From: an uncultured Kangiellaceae bacterium
Lineage (GTDB): Bacteria > Pseudomonadota > Gammaproteobacteria > Enterobacterales > Kangiellaceae
DNA length: 54,941 nucleotides
NCBI GenBank assembly: GCA_905479925.1
Contig: CAJQOL010000046.1
Coordinates: 1-54,941 of the forward strand
Direction: 5' to 3'
The notes beneath the pieces are model-generated. The model saw only the letters and a program-made list of their open reading frames with translations. It did no database searches and was not told the DNA's origin. A program made the position numbers and the translations under genes. This document shows positions 7,857 through 17,306 of the stretch, in pieces (positions within the stretch are counted from its first letter, which is position 1; every line of letters begins with the position of its first letter).

Positions 7857-8909
7857 TCACAGTAATAACCGCTTAAGTTCCGCTGCTGCTAAAGCACCAG
7901 CATTACCAGAGGTGGGAAAAAACAGATAATCTCTTAACTGTTGATATATCTCAGTCTTCTGCTTCCATAAATCATCATCGAGCAGAATACTTTTTATGTT
8001 TGTCGCCTGATTAACATCAATACTTGGAAGCCATTGACGCAATTGCAAATCAAGTGACTGTTCTCCCATAAGCTCATCATCGGCTGGGTTCGCTAAGTTT
8101 AGTAGAAGTACATTGGTATCCGCATAAATTGCGGCAAAGGCCGAACCTCCATAGTCTGCTAAAACCCAGTCTGCTATCGATATCAAGCCTATGTTGTTGA
8201 TAAACGGGTCGTCGACATTTTTTATCCCTAAACCTGTGAGTATTGCCATACGTTCAGGCTCTTCTGTATAGGTATTTGGGTGTACCTTAACAACAAGGTT
8301 AAAGTCCTCCGCTAACTTACAGACCGCCTCGCTGTATTCATCAATACTTGACATTTTATGCCAGGTTGGCTACCACACCACCGTCTTCTTATTCGGGTCA
8401 AGCCCCAAGTTCTTGACTAGAAGATTCTTATCCGTCGGATTATTGAAGTAATCATCAAATCTAGGGTAACCAACTTGAACCAGCTGCACACCAGGAAAAT
8501 TTTGAAGCATCTCTTGATGATATCGACCCCAACATAAAATGGTATGGTAGTGTTGATTCCAAGGCGAAAAATTCCACTTAGCTTTTCCCAACGCATACAT
8601 CATTCGGACTTGCTTTTTTCCTAGTCGCCAAACATTGGCTTGTCCACTCACATGACCCGCAGAGTATGGATGGTTAGATACAAGTACTGAAAAAACCTGG
8701 TGGCGCTCTAGAACATCTTCGGTCATCTGAAATTGATAGCCGTGCCGAGTGGCGTATTCAATAATATAATCATTTTCAAGTTGCGTTGGGCACGCAATAA
8801 GGATACAAAATGAATCCGGTTCTAAGTTTTCCCACAACGCTGCGTAGTGATTGATTAATTCGGCAAAGTGAATACAAAATCCGATTTTGTTTATACTGTT
8901 CTGCTTCAT
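7857..8909 (-). pseudogene. CDP-glycerol glycerophosphotransferase-like gene interrupted by one in-frame TAG
   Basis: Two ORFs (8909-8370 and 8354-7857) are in the same frame, separated only by a TAG at 8372-8370. Reading through gives VVW-stop-PTWHK, where a TTG leucine codon would restore a continuous protein of about 350 residues. The C-terminal half carries VKVHPN and ADYGGSAFAAIYAD, typical of the TagB/TagF-like CDP-glycerol glycerophosphotransferase family. The N-terminal half has the matching NHPYSAGH...MYALGKAKW region. Such an enzyme could transfer a polyol-phosphate, or possibly a related phospho-group, to the glycan. Other genes here end with TAG, so general recoding is unlikely. 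A recent point mutation, a sequencing error or phase-type variation are possible explanations. Confidence 0.8.
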
Positions 8910-8910
8910 C

Positions 8911-9324
8911 TTAACCGTCTAATTGTTGGTCGTTAACAGCATCTAGAAATTGCTGGTAGTCTCTAATATAGTCAGCTTCATCATAAATGTCGTCGGCTAA
9001 TACCAAAAGTACGCAGTCGTCAGAAAAGTCAGACATTTCCCGCCAAACGCCGGGGCCAATGTATAGACCTTGCGACGCGCAGTTTAGGACGATTTCCAAT
9101 TTATTATTTCCGTCATCCAAAAGAAAACGACATGAACCTTTCACTGCGACGGTTAACTGCCTTAATCTTTTATGGGCATGCCTTCCTCGAGTAACATCTG
9201 ATAAAGTATCGAAAATATAGTAGACCCGCTTTATGTCAAATGGGATGTTATTATTCAACTCCAGAGATACAAGACCGCCTCGATCATCGCCATGTTTTTG
9301 AAAATCAATGATTTCTATTTCCAT
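8911..9324 (-). CDS. dTDP-4-oxo-6-deoxyhexose 3,4-ketoisomerase (FdtA/QdtA/WxcM family)
   Basis: This 137-residue single-domain cupin has the family signature RGRHAHK (H49 and H51, the catalytic histidines of FdtA/QdtA) and the usual length for this family. It converts dTDP-4-oxo-6-deoxyglucose to the 3-oxo isomer that a PLP aminotransferase then aminates to Fuc3N or Qui3N. The DegT-family gene at 16170-17279 is the obvious partner. RmlA/RmlB, which make the substrate, are not in the window and must lie elsewhere. The stop codon is 1 bp from the downstream transferase pseudogene. The epimer produced (galacto or gluco) cannot be told from the sequence. Confidence 0.88.
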   Translation of the reverse strand: MEIEIIDFQKHGDDRGGLVSLELNNNIPFDIKRVYYIFDTLSDVTRGRHAHKRLRQLTVAVKGSCRFLLDDGNNKLEIVLNCASQGLYIGPGVWREMSDFSDDCVLLVLADDIYDEADYIRDYQQFLDAVNDQQLDG

Positions 9325-9344
9325 TTGAACTACTCAGCTTAGTG

Positions 9345-10859
9345 TTACGAATCTAATGTTCGAGTCAAAAATGCTTTTAATAAATTAATGTCCACAGAGA
9401 ATGACGAAAACCACTTATACGCATGGTCTGCCCCTGTTTCATTAGTAAGAAAATGGGTCAAATTAATGTTCGCCATATCAGCGAGTTTCGAAAAAAGTGA
9501 ATAATCAGCGAAATGACCTTCCCCTAAGGTCATAGGCATAATATGTGCTTCTTCCGAACAAAATATCAAATTGGTAAAAGCAGCGCCTGTCGGCCCAAAA
9601 ACATACTTGGCCTCCGAAAAAATTTTAACTTGCTCTTCAAAGGTCAATTTTTCTGGAGAGATAAACTCAAATTCCAAGGACTCAAGTAGGTCAGCTACTT
9701 CCTGTTCATTATTGAAGCTTCTCTGTGCATTACCGGAACGTCGCAAATAGATCTTACGGAAAGGTTTCTCTGTGCTTCGCATAGCTTTGGTTTTTTCTCG
9801 CAACCATGATACTACCTTAGGGTGTATATACACATCCTGAATATGAGGTCGCCGGTCAGCACGAACATCACAAGGTACCGTAGCCCATCCCTCAACCTGT
9901 ATCATTCGCTGCACCTTTATACATTGGCTGGTTTTAGACTCTATTATTTTGTGAGCGTCTCCCACCATTTGATTTAAGGCTTGTTTGTATTGGTCTGGCA
10001 TCGAGCTATCAATTAACAATGCGACGGGCTCATTAATCTCAACTAACGCCAAAATTCGCGGCACCCATTCGATTAACCAGTGATAATAATTGACGGTGTT
10101 TGCCCCTAACAAATTAAGCACCAACTCATCAATTTCCTGATCAATAATTCTTTTATAGGCTATCCCAGAACGAGCGCTTGAACGAAACTCAGGGACATAC
10201 CTAACAAGCGAGTCCAAATCATTGTTTAATGTTAGGTCATCTCGGTGCAGCATTCCATACTCCTCACGTAGCGCATACTCATCAACAAATATAGCGTGCG
10301 ACTTCGGCGAAACAATGACATCTTTGAGCTCAGCAAAATACACGGGACGGGCTTCATAGAAGCCCTCATAAACATCGGTATGAATTTTTGGAAATGATTT
10401 GATTGGATTTAGGTAAAGCGTCTCTGACGGCGCTATCTGATGAACCTGAATAGAGTTATTCATACAATACTGACGTAAACTTGCCAATTTTGGAAAATCT
10501 ATAGGAGAGATAGAAGGCTGTTTTAGACTTCGCCGCATCCACTCTTTATCGGTTGGCTTTAGACCCGCCAGTGTTACAATCCATTGCATCCTTTGCTGAG
10601 ATGAGTTTCCGTTTGTATAGTTGTGTAAAAGAAGATCTATCGCCGGTCTAGCTTGATTTGTAGCGCATAGAAACTCAATGTATGGCCCCATTACCGTATC
10701 ATCCTCAGGAGCTAAGACGTAAGCCTTATTGTAAAGAGCTTGCGCTAAATGATAGCTCTTGGAGTCGAAAAGCGATTTGGCCACTTTACACAGTTCTGCT
10801 GGTGTTATTCCAGGTGTTTGTAAATAGGTTCTTACATCATTTTCATTTTTTAATATCAA
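9345..10859 (-). CDS. Glycosyltransferase family 61 (DUF563) with N-terminal TPR-like region
   Basis: The protein has 504 residues. Residues about 17-70 look like a TPR-type helical repeat (CKVAKSLFDSKSYHLAQALY). The C-terminal half carries the GT61 signatures: a YYHWLIEWVPRI motif, a KIYLRRSGNAQRSFNNE motif, and EEQVKIFSEAKYVFGPTGAAFTNLIF. Members transfer pentoses or GlcNAc-type sugars to proteins or glycans; donor and acceptor here are unknown. No in-frame ATG exists near the start. TTG at 10859 has a good AGGA ribosome-binding site nine bases upstream and is taken as the start. It appears to be the first gene of the 10859-716 operon. Confidence 0.82.
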   Translation of the reverse strand: MILKNENDVRTYLQTPGITPAELCKVAKSLFDSKSYHLAQALYNKAYVLAPEDDTVMGPYIEFLCATNQARPAIDLLLHNYTNGNSSQQRMQWIVTLAGLKPTDKEWMRRSLKQPSISPIDFPKLASLRQYCMNNSIQVHQIAPSETLYLNPIKSFPKIHTDVYEGFYEARPVYFAELKDVIVSPKSHAIFVDEYALREEYGMLHRDDLTLNNDLDSLVRYVPEFRSSARSGIAYKRIIDQEIDELVLNLLGANTVNYYHWLIEWVPRILALVEINEPVALLIDSSMPDQYKQALNQMVGDAHKIIESKTSQCIKVQRMIQVEGWATVPCDVRADRRPHIQDVYIHPKVVSWLREKTKAMRSTEKPFRKIYLRRSGNAQRSFNNEQEVADLLESLEFEFISPEKLTFEEQVKIFSEAKYVFGPTGAAFTNLIFCSEEAHIMPMTLGEGHFADYSLFSKLADMANINLTHFLTNETGADHAYKWFSSFSVDINLLKAFLTRTLDS

Positions 10860-11092
10860 TATTCTTATTCCTAAAAGGCACCAATTTCCATATACTCTTA
10901 AACAAACTATAAACGAAAGTTACCTATTAAGTATACAATCTGTGATTGTCAAATTTCTCACAGACTACTGTTTATTCTTAATGGTTGTGTATCATTTACT
11001 TTATGCGTTGCAAATAACGTACCCATTGGCACGATTAGAAAATTATAAAAAGGTCTTATCGAGCAACTAAGTGTGCAACAAAGTGAGCAACT
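10860..11092. promoter_or_regulatory. Divergent intergenic region between the GT61 operon and the FkbM gene
   Basis: Two oppositely directed transcription units start from this AT-rich 233-bp stretch, so it must contain their promoters. I see no confident sigma-28 or sigma-54 consensus and no clear operator, so a sigma-70-type promoter is assumed. Confidence 0.4.
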
Positions 11093-12097
11093 ATGCCTAA
11101 TACTAACAAAGCTACCTATATTTTTGGGAATACCGAATATACACCTATCCTGTGTCGACTATTTGACGTAGACGGTATAGTTGACGATTTTAGCGACGCA
11201 GAATCATTCTACGGAGTACCACGACTAAAATTAAGCGACATCCCTTTCGATTGTCTAATTATTAATACCGTTAACAATTCTCGCGCTTATCAAGTTCAAG
11301 TATTGTTAGTTGAAGCTGGATTTTCCGATATTCGGTTTATTGGCGATGTTATCAACGCCTTCCCCGAAAGTTTTAATGGAACTCTTTTGAAAACCGCCCA
11401 AGATGGTATGAAAGCCGATTATTCGAAACTCATTAAGTTGTGCGAGCTGTTGGAAGACAATATTTCAAGAATTGAATTTAAAGCAATTCTTGATTTTAGA
11501 TTAACTCTCAAAATCGAGCATTTATCGTCCTTTAAAGTCAAAATTGACGAGCAATACTTTGAGCCCTTTGTCACTGAAATAGACTTCGAAAATCTTATTG
11601 ACGGCGGCGCATATGATGGCGCCGACAGTAAACGCTTTACCCTATTATTTCCAAAATACAATGAAGTCTTCCTGCTGGAGCCTAGCGACGCCAATATTCT
11701 AAAGGTAAAGAGAACGCTGGCGGATTTAAGAGACGTAACTATTATCCCAGCCTGTTTAGGTGAATCAGAAGGAACCGTCCAATTTAGCGGTGAAGGAACT
11801 GCGGCAAAGATTGTTGATACTGGTGGACAAACCGTATTGATTAAGACGATTGATAGTTTCTATAGCCAACGAAAGACTCTAGTAAAACTTGATATAGAGG
11901 GTGCAGAAATGAGTGCGCTTAGAGGCGCGCCTCGTTCATTAGTAGACGAAAACTACGGGTTTGCAATATCTGCGTACCACTTAGCAGATGACTTGCTAAA
12001 TATTCTTGAAATCCTTCGTGATAGCTGCAAAAGTAGGAAGTTGTATTTTCGCCACTATTCGGGAGGATTGTGCGAATCTGTTTTGTTCGCGCTATAA
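11093..12097 (+). CDS. FkbM-family SAM-dependent methyltransferase
   Basis: The protein has 334 residues. The first ~90 (FGNTEYTPILCRLFDVDGIV...) form a small Rossmann-like domain often found before FkbM domains. The SAM-binding glycine motif LIDGGAYDGADS lies at residues about 168-179, and the family motif VKLDIEGAEMSALRGA near 262-277. It probably O-methylates a sugar or a sugar substituent. In C. jejuni, dedicated methyltransferases (Cj1419/Cj1420) O-methylate the phosphoramidate; whether this unrelated-family enzyme plays that part here is speculation. It is the only plus-strand gene between 10.9 and 16.1 kb and converges on the ACP gene with a 43-bp 3' overlap. Confidence 0.87.
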   Translation: MPNTNKATYIFGNTEYTPILCRLFDVDGIVDDFSDAESFYGVPRLKLSDIPFDCLIINTVNNSRAYQVQVLLVEAGFSDIRFIGDVINAFPESFNGTLLKTAQDGMKADYSKLIKLCELLEDNISRIEFKAILDFRLTLKIEHLSSFKVKIDEQYFEPFVTEIDFENLIDGGAYDGADSKRFTLLFPKYNEVFLLEPSDANILKVKRTLADLRDVTIIPACLGESEGTVQFSGEGTAAKIVDTGGQTVLIKTIDSFYSQRKTLVKLDIEGAEMSALRGAPRSLVDENYGFAISAYHLADDLLNILEILRDSCKSRKLYFRHYSGGLCESVLFAL

Positions 12098-12339
12098 GCT
12101 AATTTTTTTGCGAGCAATTCGCTTAACCCACCAACACTTCTAAACATGTCGCTCGCGATATCAGTGTCTGATAATTCAATATTATACTCCTGTTCGATTT
12201 GAAGAATGAATTTCATCAGTCCGAGCGAGTCTACGTGACCGGTATCGATAAATCGATAATCCACTATATTTTCACAGGCCGGAATACCCTGTTTCTTTTC
12301 AAGTAACTCAACAATAAAACTCGTAATTTTCTTCTGCAT
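12055..12339 (-). CDS. Acyl carrier protein
   Basis: This 94-residue four-helix acyl carrier protein has the phosphopantetheine site GHVDSLGLM (Ser38). The ATG at 12339 is preceded by AGGA at good spacing, favouring it over a TTG five codons upstream. It is a specialised ACP, not the housekeeping AcpP, judging from its divergent sequence and its setting. Nearby lie an AMP-ligase (13582-15162) that could load it and a hexapeptide acyltransferase (15248-15919) that could use it to acylate an amino sugar. Its 3' end overlaps the convergent FkbM gene by 43 bp. Confidence 0.88.
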   Translation of the reverse strand: MQKKITSFIVELLEKKQGIPACENIVDYRFIDTGHVDSLGLMKFILQIEQEYNIELSDTDIASDMFRSVGGLSELLAKKLAYSANKTDSHNPPE

Positions 12340-12433
12340 AATCCTAGACGGCAAAATGTTGCCCCTTTACTATCGATTCCGCTTAATGAAGTCTACACAA
12401 ATGGCGGATGTTCAAAGAGTATTAGCTTTTCAA

Positions 12434-13585
12434 CTAACTGACTAATTCCCAACGTTCGCTCTTGCTAGAGCGCTCTAGTGCCTCAAACAACCATAACCCC
12501 TCCTGCGCTTGAAGCGCCGAAAAGCCATAGTATGAATCACATTTTCCGGTCTCATTGAACTGACTTAAACAATCCGCCATGTCTGAATACAAGTTAGCAA
12601 ATGCTTCAATAAACCCAGCGGGGTGGCCAATCTTAAACCGGTCATAACGCTTTTCATTTGCGACCAACGTTCGATTTGACCGATCAAGGGTTTGACGTCC
12701 ACCATCAACCGTATTCAAGACTAACGTCTCGGGTGTCGCTTGAAACCATTCTGCGCTACCTTTTTCTCCGAATACTCTTACACGCAAACCATTACGCTGC
12801 CCAATTGCAGCTTTGCTATACCACATTTGGCAGCGTAAATTATTAGAATACCTTACCAGGCAGCCAACACTATCAATAACATCATTAAAACAACCAAAAC
12901 TCGCTTGATCGCCAATAACAGAAATTGGCTTATTCCCGCTTAAAAAACAGACAATATGATGCAAATGGACTCCTAAATCTAAGGAAACCGTAGCAATACT
13001 AGAATCTTGGAGCCGCCAATCCTGCGGTATACTCTTTTCCCCTAAATGATTTTCGCGAACAAAACCTTCTTGAGGCATTTCAACCTGTATTTGTTGTAAC
13101 TTTCCAAGTTTTTGAGCTTCAATCATTGCTTTCAGCTCTCTCATCATTGGGTAGCCCGAATAATTAAAGGTCACTAAAAGCAATTTATTATTTCGTCGAG
13201 CGGCCGCCAACATTTTTTCCGCATCCGCGCTGGAGCTAGCGATGGCTTTCTCGCAAATCACTGAATACCCAGAGTCTAACGCAGCAATTACGTGCTCGCA
13301 GTGCTGAGGGGTAGGCGTTAGAATCACCACAGCATCGATATTTCCACGCTCATTTTGGTATAACATCTCCGCCGTAGAATACACTCTATCCTGCGGTATT
13401 TGCCATTGTTTCGCGGTTTCAAGATTTGCCTCTCTGGAACGGCTAAAACACGCGGCAACAATATCCCAGCGGTCGTCCATTTGACAGGCAATCTTGTGGG
13501 TATTGCCAATCGCTGATTCAACCGAACCGCCGACAAACGCAACTCTCAGTGGAGCGTTCTTACTAGCTGACTGTATTTTAATCAT
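12434..13585 (-). CDS. Gfo/Idh/MocA-family NAD(P)-dependent oxidoreductase
   Basis: The protein has 383 residues. An N-terminal Rossmann fold starts at VAFVGGSVESAIGNTH (residues 15-30), and the family EK motif lies at residues 112-113 (ICEKAI, where proline usually follows EK). A downstream DLGVHLHH segment resembles the substrate-binding histidine region. Members oxidise or reduce nucleotide-sugar or inositol hydroxyls, like WbpB in uronic-acid amino sugar synthesis. The ATG overlaps the stop of the AMP-ligase gene by 4 bp, so it belongs to the acyl-sugar module. The substrate cannot be deduced. Confidence 0.85.
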   Translation of the reverse strand: MIKIQSASKNAPLRVAFVGGSVESAIGNTHKIACQMDDRWDIVAACFSRSREANLETAKQWQIPQDRVYSTAEMLYQNERGNIDAVVILTPTPQHCEHVIAALDSGYSVICEKAIASSSADAEKMLAAARRNNKLLLVTFNYSGYPMMRELKAMIEAQKLGKLQQIQVEMPQEGFVRENHLGEKSIPQDWRLQDSSIATVSLDLGVHLHHIVCFLSGNKPISVIGDQASFGCFNDVIDSVGCLVRYSNNLRCQMWYSKAAIGQRNGLRVRVFGEKGSAEWFQATPETLVLNTVDGGRQTLDRSNRTLVANEKRYDRFKIGHPAGFIEAFANLYSDMADCLSQFNETGKCDSYYGFSALQAQEGLWLFEALERSSKSERWELVS

Positions 13586-15162
13586 TCACTCATTCTTTCT
13601 ATTTGTCGATTTCTGGAAAGTTTATTTTCCTCAATCTTCGAAATCTGTCGGATGACATTTCTTTTGACTATTTTTCCCATTCCATTGGTGGACAAATAAT
13701 CAACAAAAAAATACTTAAGTGGTTGTTGATAGTCCGCTAAACCAACAGCTGTTAGTTTTTGTAGTTCCCGTCGATTGATTTTCTTTTCGCCTCGGCAAAC
13801 AATCGCTGCAGCAACACACTCTCCCAGTTGCTCGTGAGGGAAAGCAACCACAGCGACATCTTCTACATCAGGATGAGTTGACAAAACCTTCTCAATATCC
13901 TTTGGGTAAACATTAACACCACCGGTAATAATGATATCTTTCTTTCGTCCTAAGAAATACAGGTAGCCGTCGGAATCTAGCTTTCCGATATCTCCAGTCC
14001 TAAAAAAATCGTTCCAATAAGCGGCAGTCGTCTGAGAACCCTGTCGAAAATACTCGTTAAAACCTAACGATGTGCTACAAATAATTTCACCGACCTCTCC
14101 TCGTCCTGCGATGCCACCACTGTCATCCAAAATTTGAATTTCAACGCCAGGCGCAGCCTTTCCTACTGAACCGGTTTTATTTCTTTCTTTTTGAGCATTC
14201 AAACTTGAAACGATCGAAACTTCAGACGTTCCGTAGCATTCATGAAAGTCACAATTTAGAAGTTTAATTGCCGCCGATTTCGATTTTGAGTCTAGTAGCT
14301 CCGAGGACGAAACAAGACAACGAAGTGAATCGACTCGATAGCCGTATTTTTCCATCATTAATACTACTTGCTTCAATTGTGATGAAACCGAAATGGTGAA
14401 ACTCACCTTGTATTTTTCTATCTGTTGCAACCATTTTTTGCAACTAAAACCATTCATTAATATCAATGTACTTCCGAGCGTTAACGCTACTATTGCAAGG
14501 CGTTCAGCTAGCGAATGATATAAAGGCGTTGCCGCCAATATAACGTCTCTATTGGTAACCTCGTATAACGCCTGCGCAGCATTAGCACGCTCCAATTTAG
14601 TTTTTTGACTCAACACTATTGGCTTAGGTTCACTGGTTGAGCCTGACGTCATAGTAATAACAAAGGGAGCATCTGGCTCAACTTGAGGGTATTTAAACGT
14701 CGCATCTGTATTTTTTAGCAGTGAATTAAAGCTAACACATCCCTCTTTGTCGCCACCAACACTAATCCACAATGAAGTATCATTCGAGTTTAACTTTTCT
14801 TCAAAAACGTCAATACAAGGTTTAACATCAGAAACAATGCCATGCCAGACAATTTTATGTTTGATCCTACATTGCTCAAACATTACTGCCAATTTATCCG
14901 CCGGTATACTTAGATTATTAGGTATTATGACGAGTCCTAATGCAGAAGCCGCTAACAGTATAATAATAAATTCTGCAGAGTTAGGGAGTAAAACAGCTAC
15001 GTGGTCATTGCCCCTAAAACCCATTAAAGTCAAATTACTACAAAGTTGCTCTACAACATCATACAGTTCTTGGTAGGAATACTCGTTTTCATCCACCACT
15101 AACGCTTTTCTCGCGGGATTTGATTTTACTTGCTCTGTAAATCTGAGAAATACTGTTTGCAT
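13582..15162 (-). CDS. AMP-dependent acyl/amino-acid ligase (ANL superfamily)
   Basis: The protein has 526 residues and the full ANL layout. It carries the P-loop-like TMTSGSTSEPKP (about 171-181), a CYGTSE motif, the RTGDIGKLDSDGYLYFLGRKKD hinge region and a C-terminal NGMGKIVKR segment with the catalytic-type lysine. It would adenylate a carboxylic acid and load it on CoA or, more likely here, on the nearby acyl carrier protein. P. aeruginosa a-type flagellin glycosylation islands and P. syringae viosamine islands carry comparable acyl-activating genes. The acid used is unknown. It overlaps the oxidoreductase gene by 4 bp. Confidence 0.87.
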   Translation of the reverse strand: MQTVFLRFTEQVKSNPARKALVVDENEYSYQELYDVVEQLCSNLTLMGFRGNDHVAVLLPNSAEFIIILLAASALGLVIIPNNLSIPADKLAVMFEQCRIKHKIVWHGIVSDVKPCIDVFEEKLNSNDTSLWISVGGDKEGCVSFNSLLKNTDATFKYPQVEPDAPFVITMTSGSTSEPKPIVLSQKTKLERANAAQALYEVTNRDVILAATPLYHSLAERLAIVALTLGSTLILMNGFSCKKWLQQIEKYKVSFTISVSSQLKQVVLMMEKYGYRVDSLRCLVSSSELLDSKSKSAAIKLLNCDFHECYGTSEVSIVSSLNAQKERNKTGSVGKAAPGVEIQILDDSGGIAGRGEVGEIICSTSLGFNEYFRQGSQTTAAYWNDFFRTGDIGKLDSDGYLYFLGRKKDIIITGGVNVYPKDIEKVLSTHPDVEDVAVVAFPHEQLGECVAAAIVCRGEKKINRRELQKLTAVGLADYQQPLKYFFVDYLSTNGMGKIVKRNVIRQISKIEENKLSRNRQIERMSE

Positions 15163-15247
15163 AGCTATACTGGCGCGCCTTAAATAAGGATTCTAAAATT
15201 AAACGAGACTAAAAGTCGAAGTAATACGCAATTTCGCTCAATTACCA

Positions 15248-15919
15248 TTACATTTTGGAAAAAGTCATAAATTGTTCACTGTTCATTCTAAACTTCTCAC
15301 CACCTGAAGAAACATAGACTTCGTCTCTTTCGGTATTTTTTCCAACGAAAGTATTCGCACCAATAAGATTACAATTTCCTATCGTTAGACGTTGGCCGAC
15401 CGAGCTGTTCACTCCTAAAAAGCTATTCGCTTTTATTGTTGTTTCGCCAGCGATAGATACGCCTGCGTTAATCCAACAATTATCTTCAATGATGCAATCA
15501 TGGCCAATATTTGTATTGCTGCTTATAAAAACACTATCGCCTATTTGACTGAACGGGTGAATCGATGCATGTTCTAGAATTATAGAATTTTCCCCTATCG
15601 TTACTTCGGGGTGTAAAACTACGCTAGGGTGACAGTAACTGATAAAAGTATAACCTTTTACTTTGGCTTGCTGATATCTGTCAGCGCGAAGTCGATTCAT
15701 TTTCAGATAACCGACGGCGGTAATCATTTGACTCTCCGAAGGAGAAAATTCTGCCTCAACATCTTCAAACGCAACAACCGGCAAATTCAACAGGGTAGTT
15801 TCTTTGATACAAGCTCGGTCGACCGTAAATGCAACAATATTGTATTCAGGCCTTAAGAAGCAATAAACCATTTTAGCCATGCTTCCGTTGCCATAAATTA
15901 TCAGTTTTTTTGAGTTCAT
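15248..15919 (-). CDS. NeuD/PglD-type sugar O- or N-acyltransferase (left-handed beta-helix)
   Basis: The protein has 223 residues. The N-terminal domain (KLIIYGNGSMAKMVYCFL) is the PglD/NeuD Rossmann-like sugar-binding domain. Residues about 95-200 show hexapeptide repeats (VTIGENSIILEHASIHPFSQIGDSVFISSNTNIGHDCIIEDNCWINAGVSI, given here only to show periodicity in pieces of six). H139 in IGHDC is a candidate catalytic base. It would acylate an amino sugar, probably taking the acyl group from CoA or the local ACP. It lies 85 bp upstream of the AMP-ligase gene on the same strand. Confidence 0.85.
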   Translation of the reverse strand: MNSKKLIIYGNGSMAKMVYCFLRPEYNIVAFTVDRACIKETTLLNLPVVAFEDVEAEFSPSESQMITAVGYLKMNRLRADRYQQAKVKGYTFISYCHPSVVLHPEVTIGENSIILEHASIHPFSQIGDSVFISSNTNIGHDCIIEDNCWINAGVSIAGETTIKANSFLGVNSSVGQRLTIGNCNLIGANTFVGKNTERDEVYVSSGGEKFRMNSEQFMTFSKM

Positions 15920-16169
15920 GAGAGGTTCTTATAAATTCGCACAAATAAGGTAAATATTCGGCTTTATGTGACGATTCAATCAGCTAATATAGAAATACTA
16001 CTATATGAGGCACAAAGGTTGCAGAATTATTATACCTCTAGTCACGCTTAACTAACTAAAGAACATAGCAATTTTGGTTCCAAGAGCAGGCGAAACAGTT
16101 GATATTGATCCGCATCTTGCTATGCTCTGAGTTACATCAAAATTTTTTCAATCCTATTGGACGCCCGAT

Positions 16170-17279
16170 TTGACTAATGACAAAAATATTCCAGTTCTTA
16201 AACCATTGCTTCCTACGAGCGGCCAATTGTTACCGTTTTTAGAAGAAATCGATAACAATCAGTGGTATACCAACTTCGGGCCTCTTTATCAAAAATTTCT
16301 ACAGCAGTTGAACAAACAGTTTCCACAATCCACAATTGCCCTTACCAGTAGTGGGACAAGTGCCCTAGAATTAGCATTACAAGCTTTAAATCTAAAGCGG
16401 GGGTCAACCGTCCTGCTACCCGCCTTGACCTTCCCTGCAACCGTTATTGCGGTAATTAAGGCCGGTCTTCGTCCAGTTATCTCAGATATCGATCCGGAAA
16501 CCTGGCAACTGACTCCAACAATTGCCACCGAGCTGATCAGTTACCACAAAATTGACGCCATAATGCCAGTCGCAACGTTTGGCGTTCCGGTTGACGAGGC
16601 AGAATGGGATATTTTTTGCGAAAAGTCTAACCTCCCCGTCGTTATCGATGCAGCAGGAGCGTTCGGAAACCAAAGAGTCGGTAAATTTTGTCACACCGTA
16701 TTCAGCCTGCATGCGACCAAGGCTTTTTCTGCCGGTGAAGGTGGCATGGTCGTCAGCGCAAACGCTCAATTTGGAAATTGTATTATTAGGGCTAGCAACT
16801 TTGGTATTAACGCTAATGGACTTGTTGACGGTTTAACATTAGGCACTAATGCAAAACTGAGTGAATTTCACGCTGCAGTTGGCCTCGCCTCTCTTCAACT
16901 ATGGCCTTCACAAATGCAACAACGTTTGGAACTACTCACTCAATATCAAACTCAAATAGAAAACTGTAATCTAGATATTGAACTTCAATCAGGAATATCA
17001 AAACAATGTCTCAGCTTGTTGAATTTCAAATTTCCTGCGGAAGTCGATGTTGAAGTACTTTCAAAACGGTTAAATCAGTTAGGCATAGAAACACGGCGGT
17101 GGTATTACCCACTCATTCCAAATCATCCTAATTTCTCTGGTACGAAGGTTCTTGGTGATTTGAATATCGCAAACAATGTTTCAAAAACATTACTCGGAGT
17201 GCCGTTTCACTTAGGATTAGAGCGCCGTGACGTAACAACCGTTTGCGAAACGATTAGAGACCAAATAAAACTATTTTGA
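16170..17279 (+). CDS. DegT/DnrJ/EryC1/StrS-family sugar aminotransferase
   Basis: This 369-residue PLP enzyme has the Schiff-base lysine K184 in SLHATKAFSAGEGG and the PLP-pyridine aspartate D160 in VVIDAAGAFG. It would aminate a 3- or 4-keto nucleotide sugar. Pairing with the FdtA/QdtA-type isomerase (8911-9324) suggests dTDP-Fuc3N or dTDP-Qui3N formation, as by FdtB/QdtB; this is inference. No in-frame ATG is available. TTG at 16170, with a GGA about eight bases upstream, is the only usable start before a TGA at 16128. It is transcribed alone from the 250-bp divergent gap at 15920-16169. Confidence 0.87.
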   Translation: MTNDKNIPVLKPLLPTSGQLLPFLEEIDNNQWYTNFGPLYQKFLQQLNKQFPQSTIALTSSGTSALELALQALNLKRGSTVLLPALTFPATVIAVIKAGLRPVISDIDPETWQLTPTIATELISYHKIDAIMPVATFGVPVDEAEWDIFCEKSNLPVVIDAAGAFGNQRVGKFCHTVFSLHATKAFSAGEGGMVVSANAQFGNCIIRASNFGINANGLVDGLTLGTNAKLSEFHAAVGLASLQLWPSQMQQRLELLTQYQTQIENCNLDIELQSGISKQCLSLLNFKFPAEVDVEVLSKRLNQLGIETRRWYYPLIPNHPNFSGTKVLGDLNIANNVSKTLLGVPFHLGLERRDVTTVCETIRDQIKLF

Positions 17280-17306
17280 CTCTCATCATAGTTGAAAATA
17301 AAACTA

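Noticed and set aside
8370..8372. Stop-codon recoding (TAG or TGA read as sense) to explain two interrupted genes
   Set aside because: TAG and TGA both end many intact genes in this window (for example TAG at 716-718 and TGA at 1531-1533), so isolated mutations are simpler.
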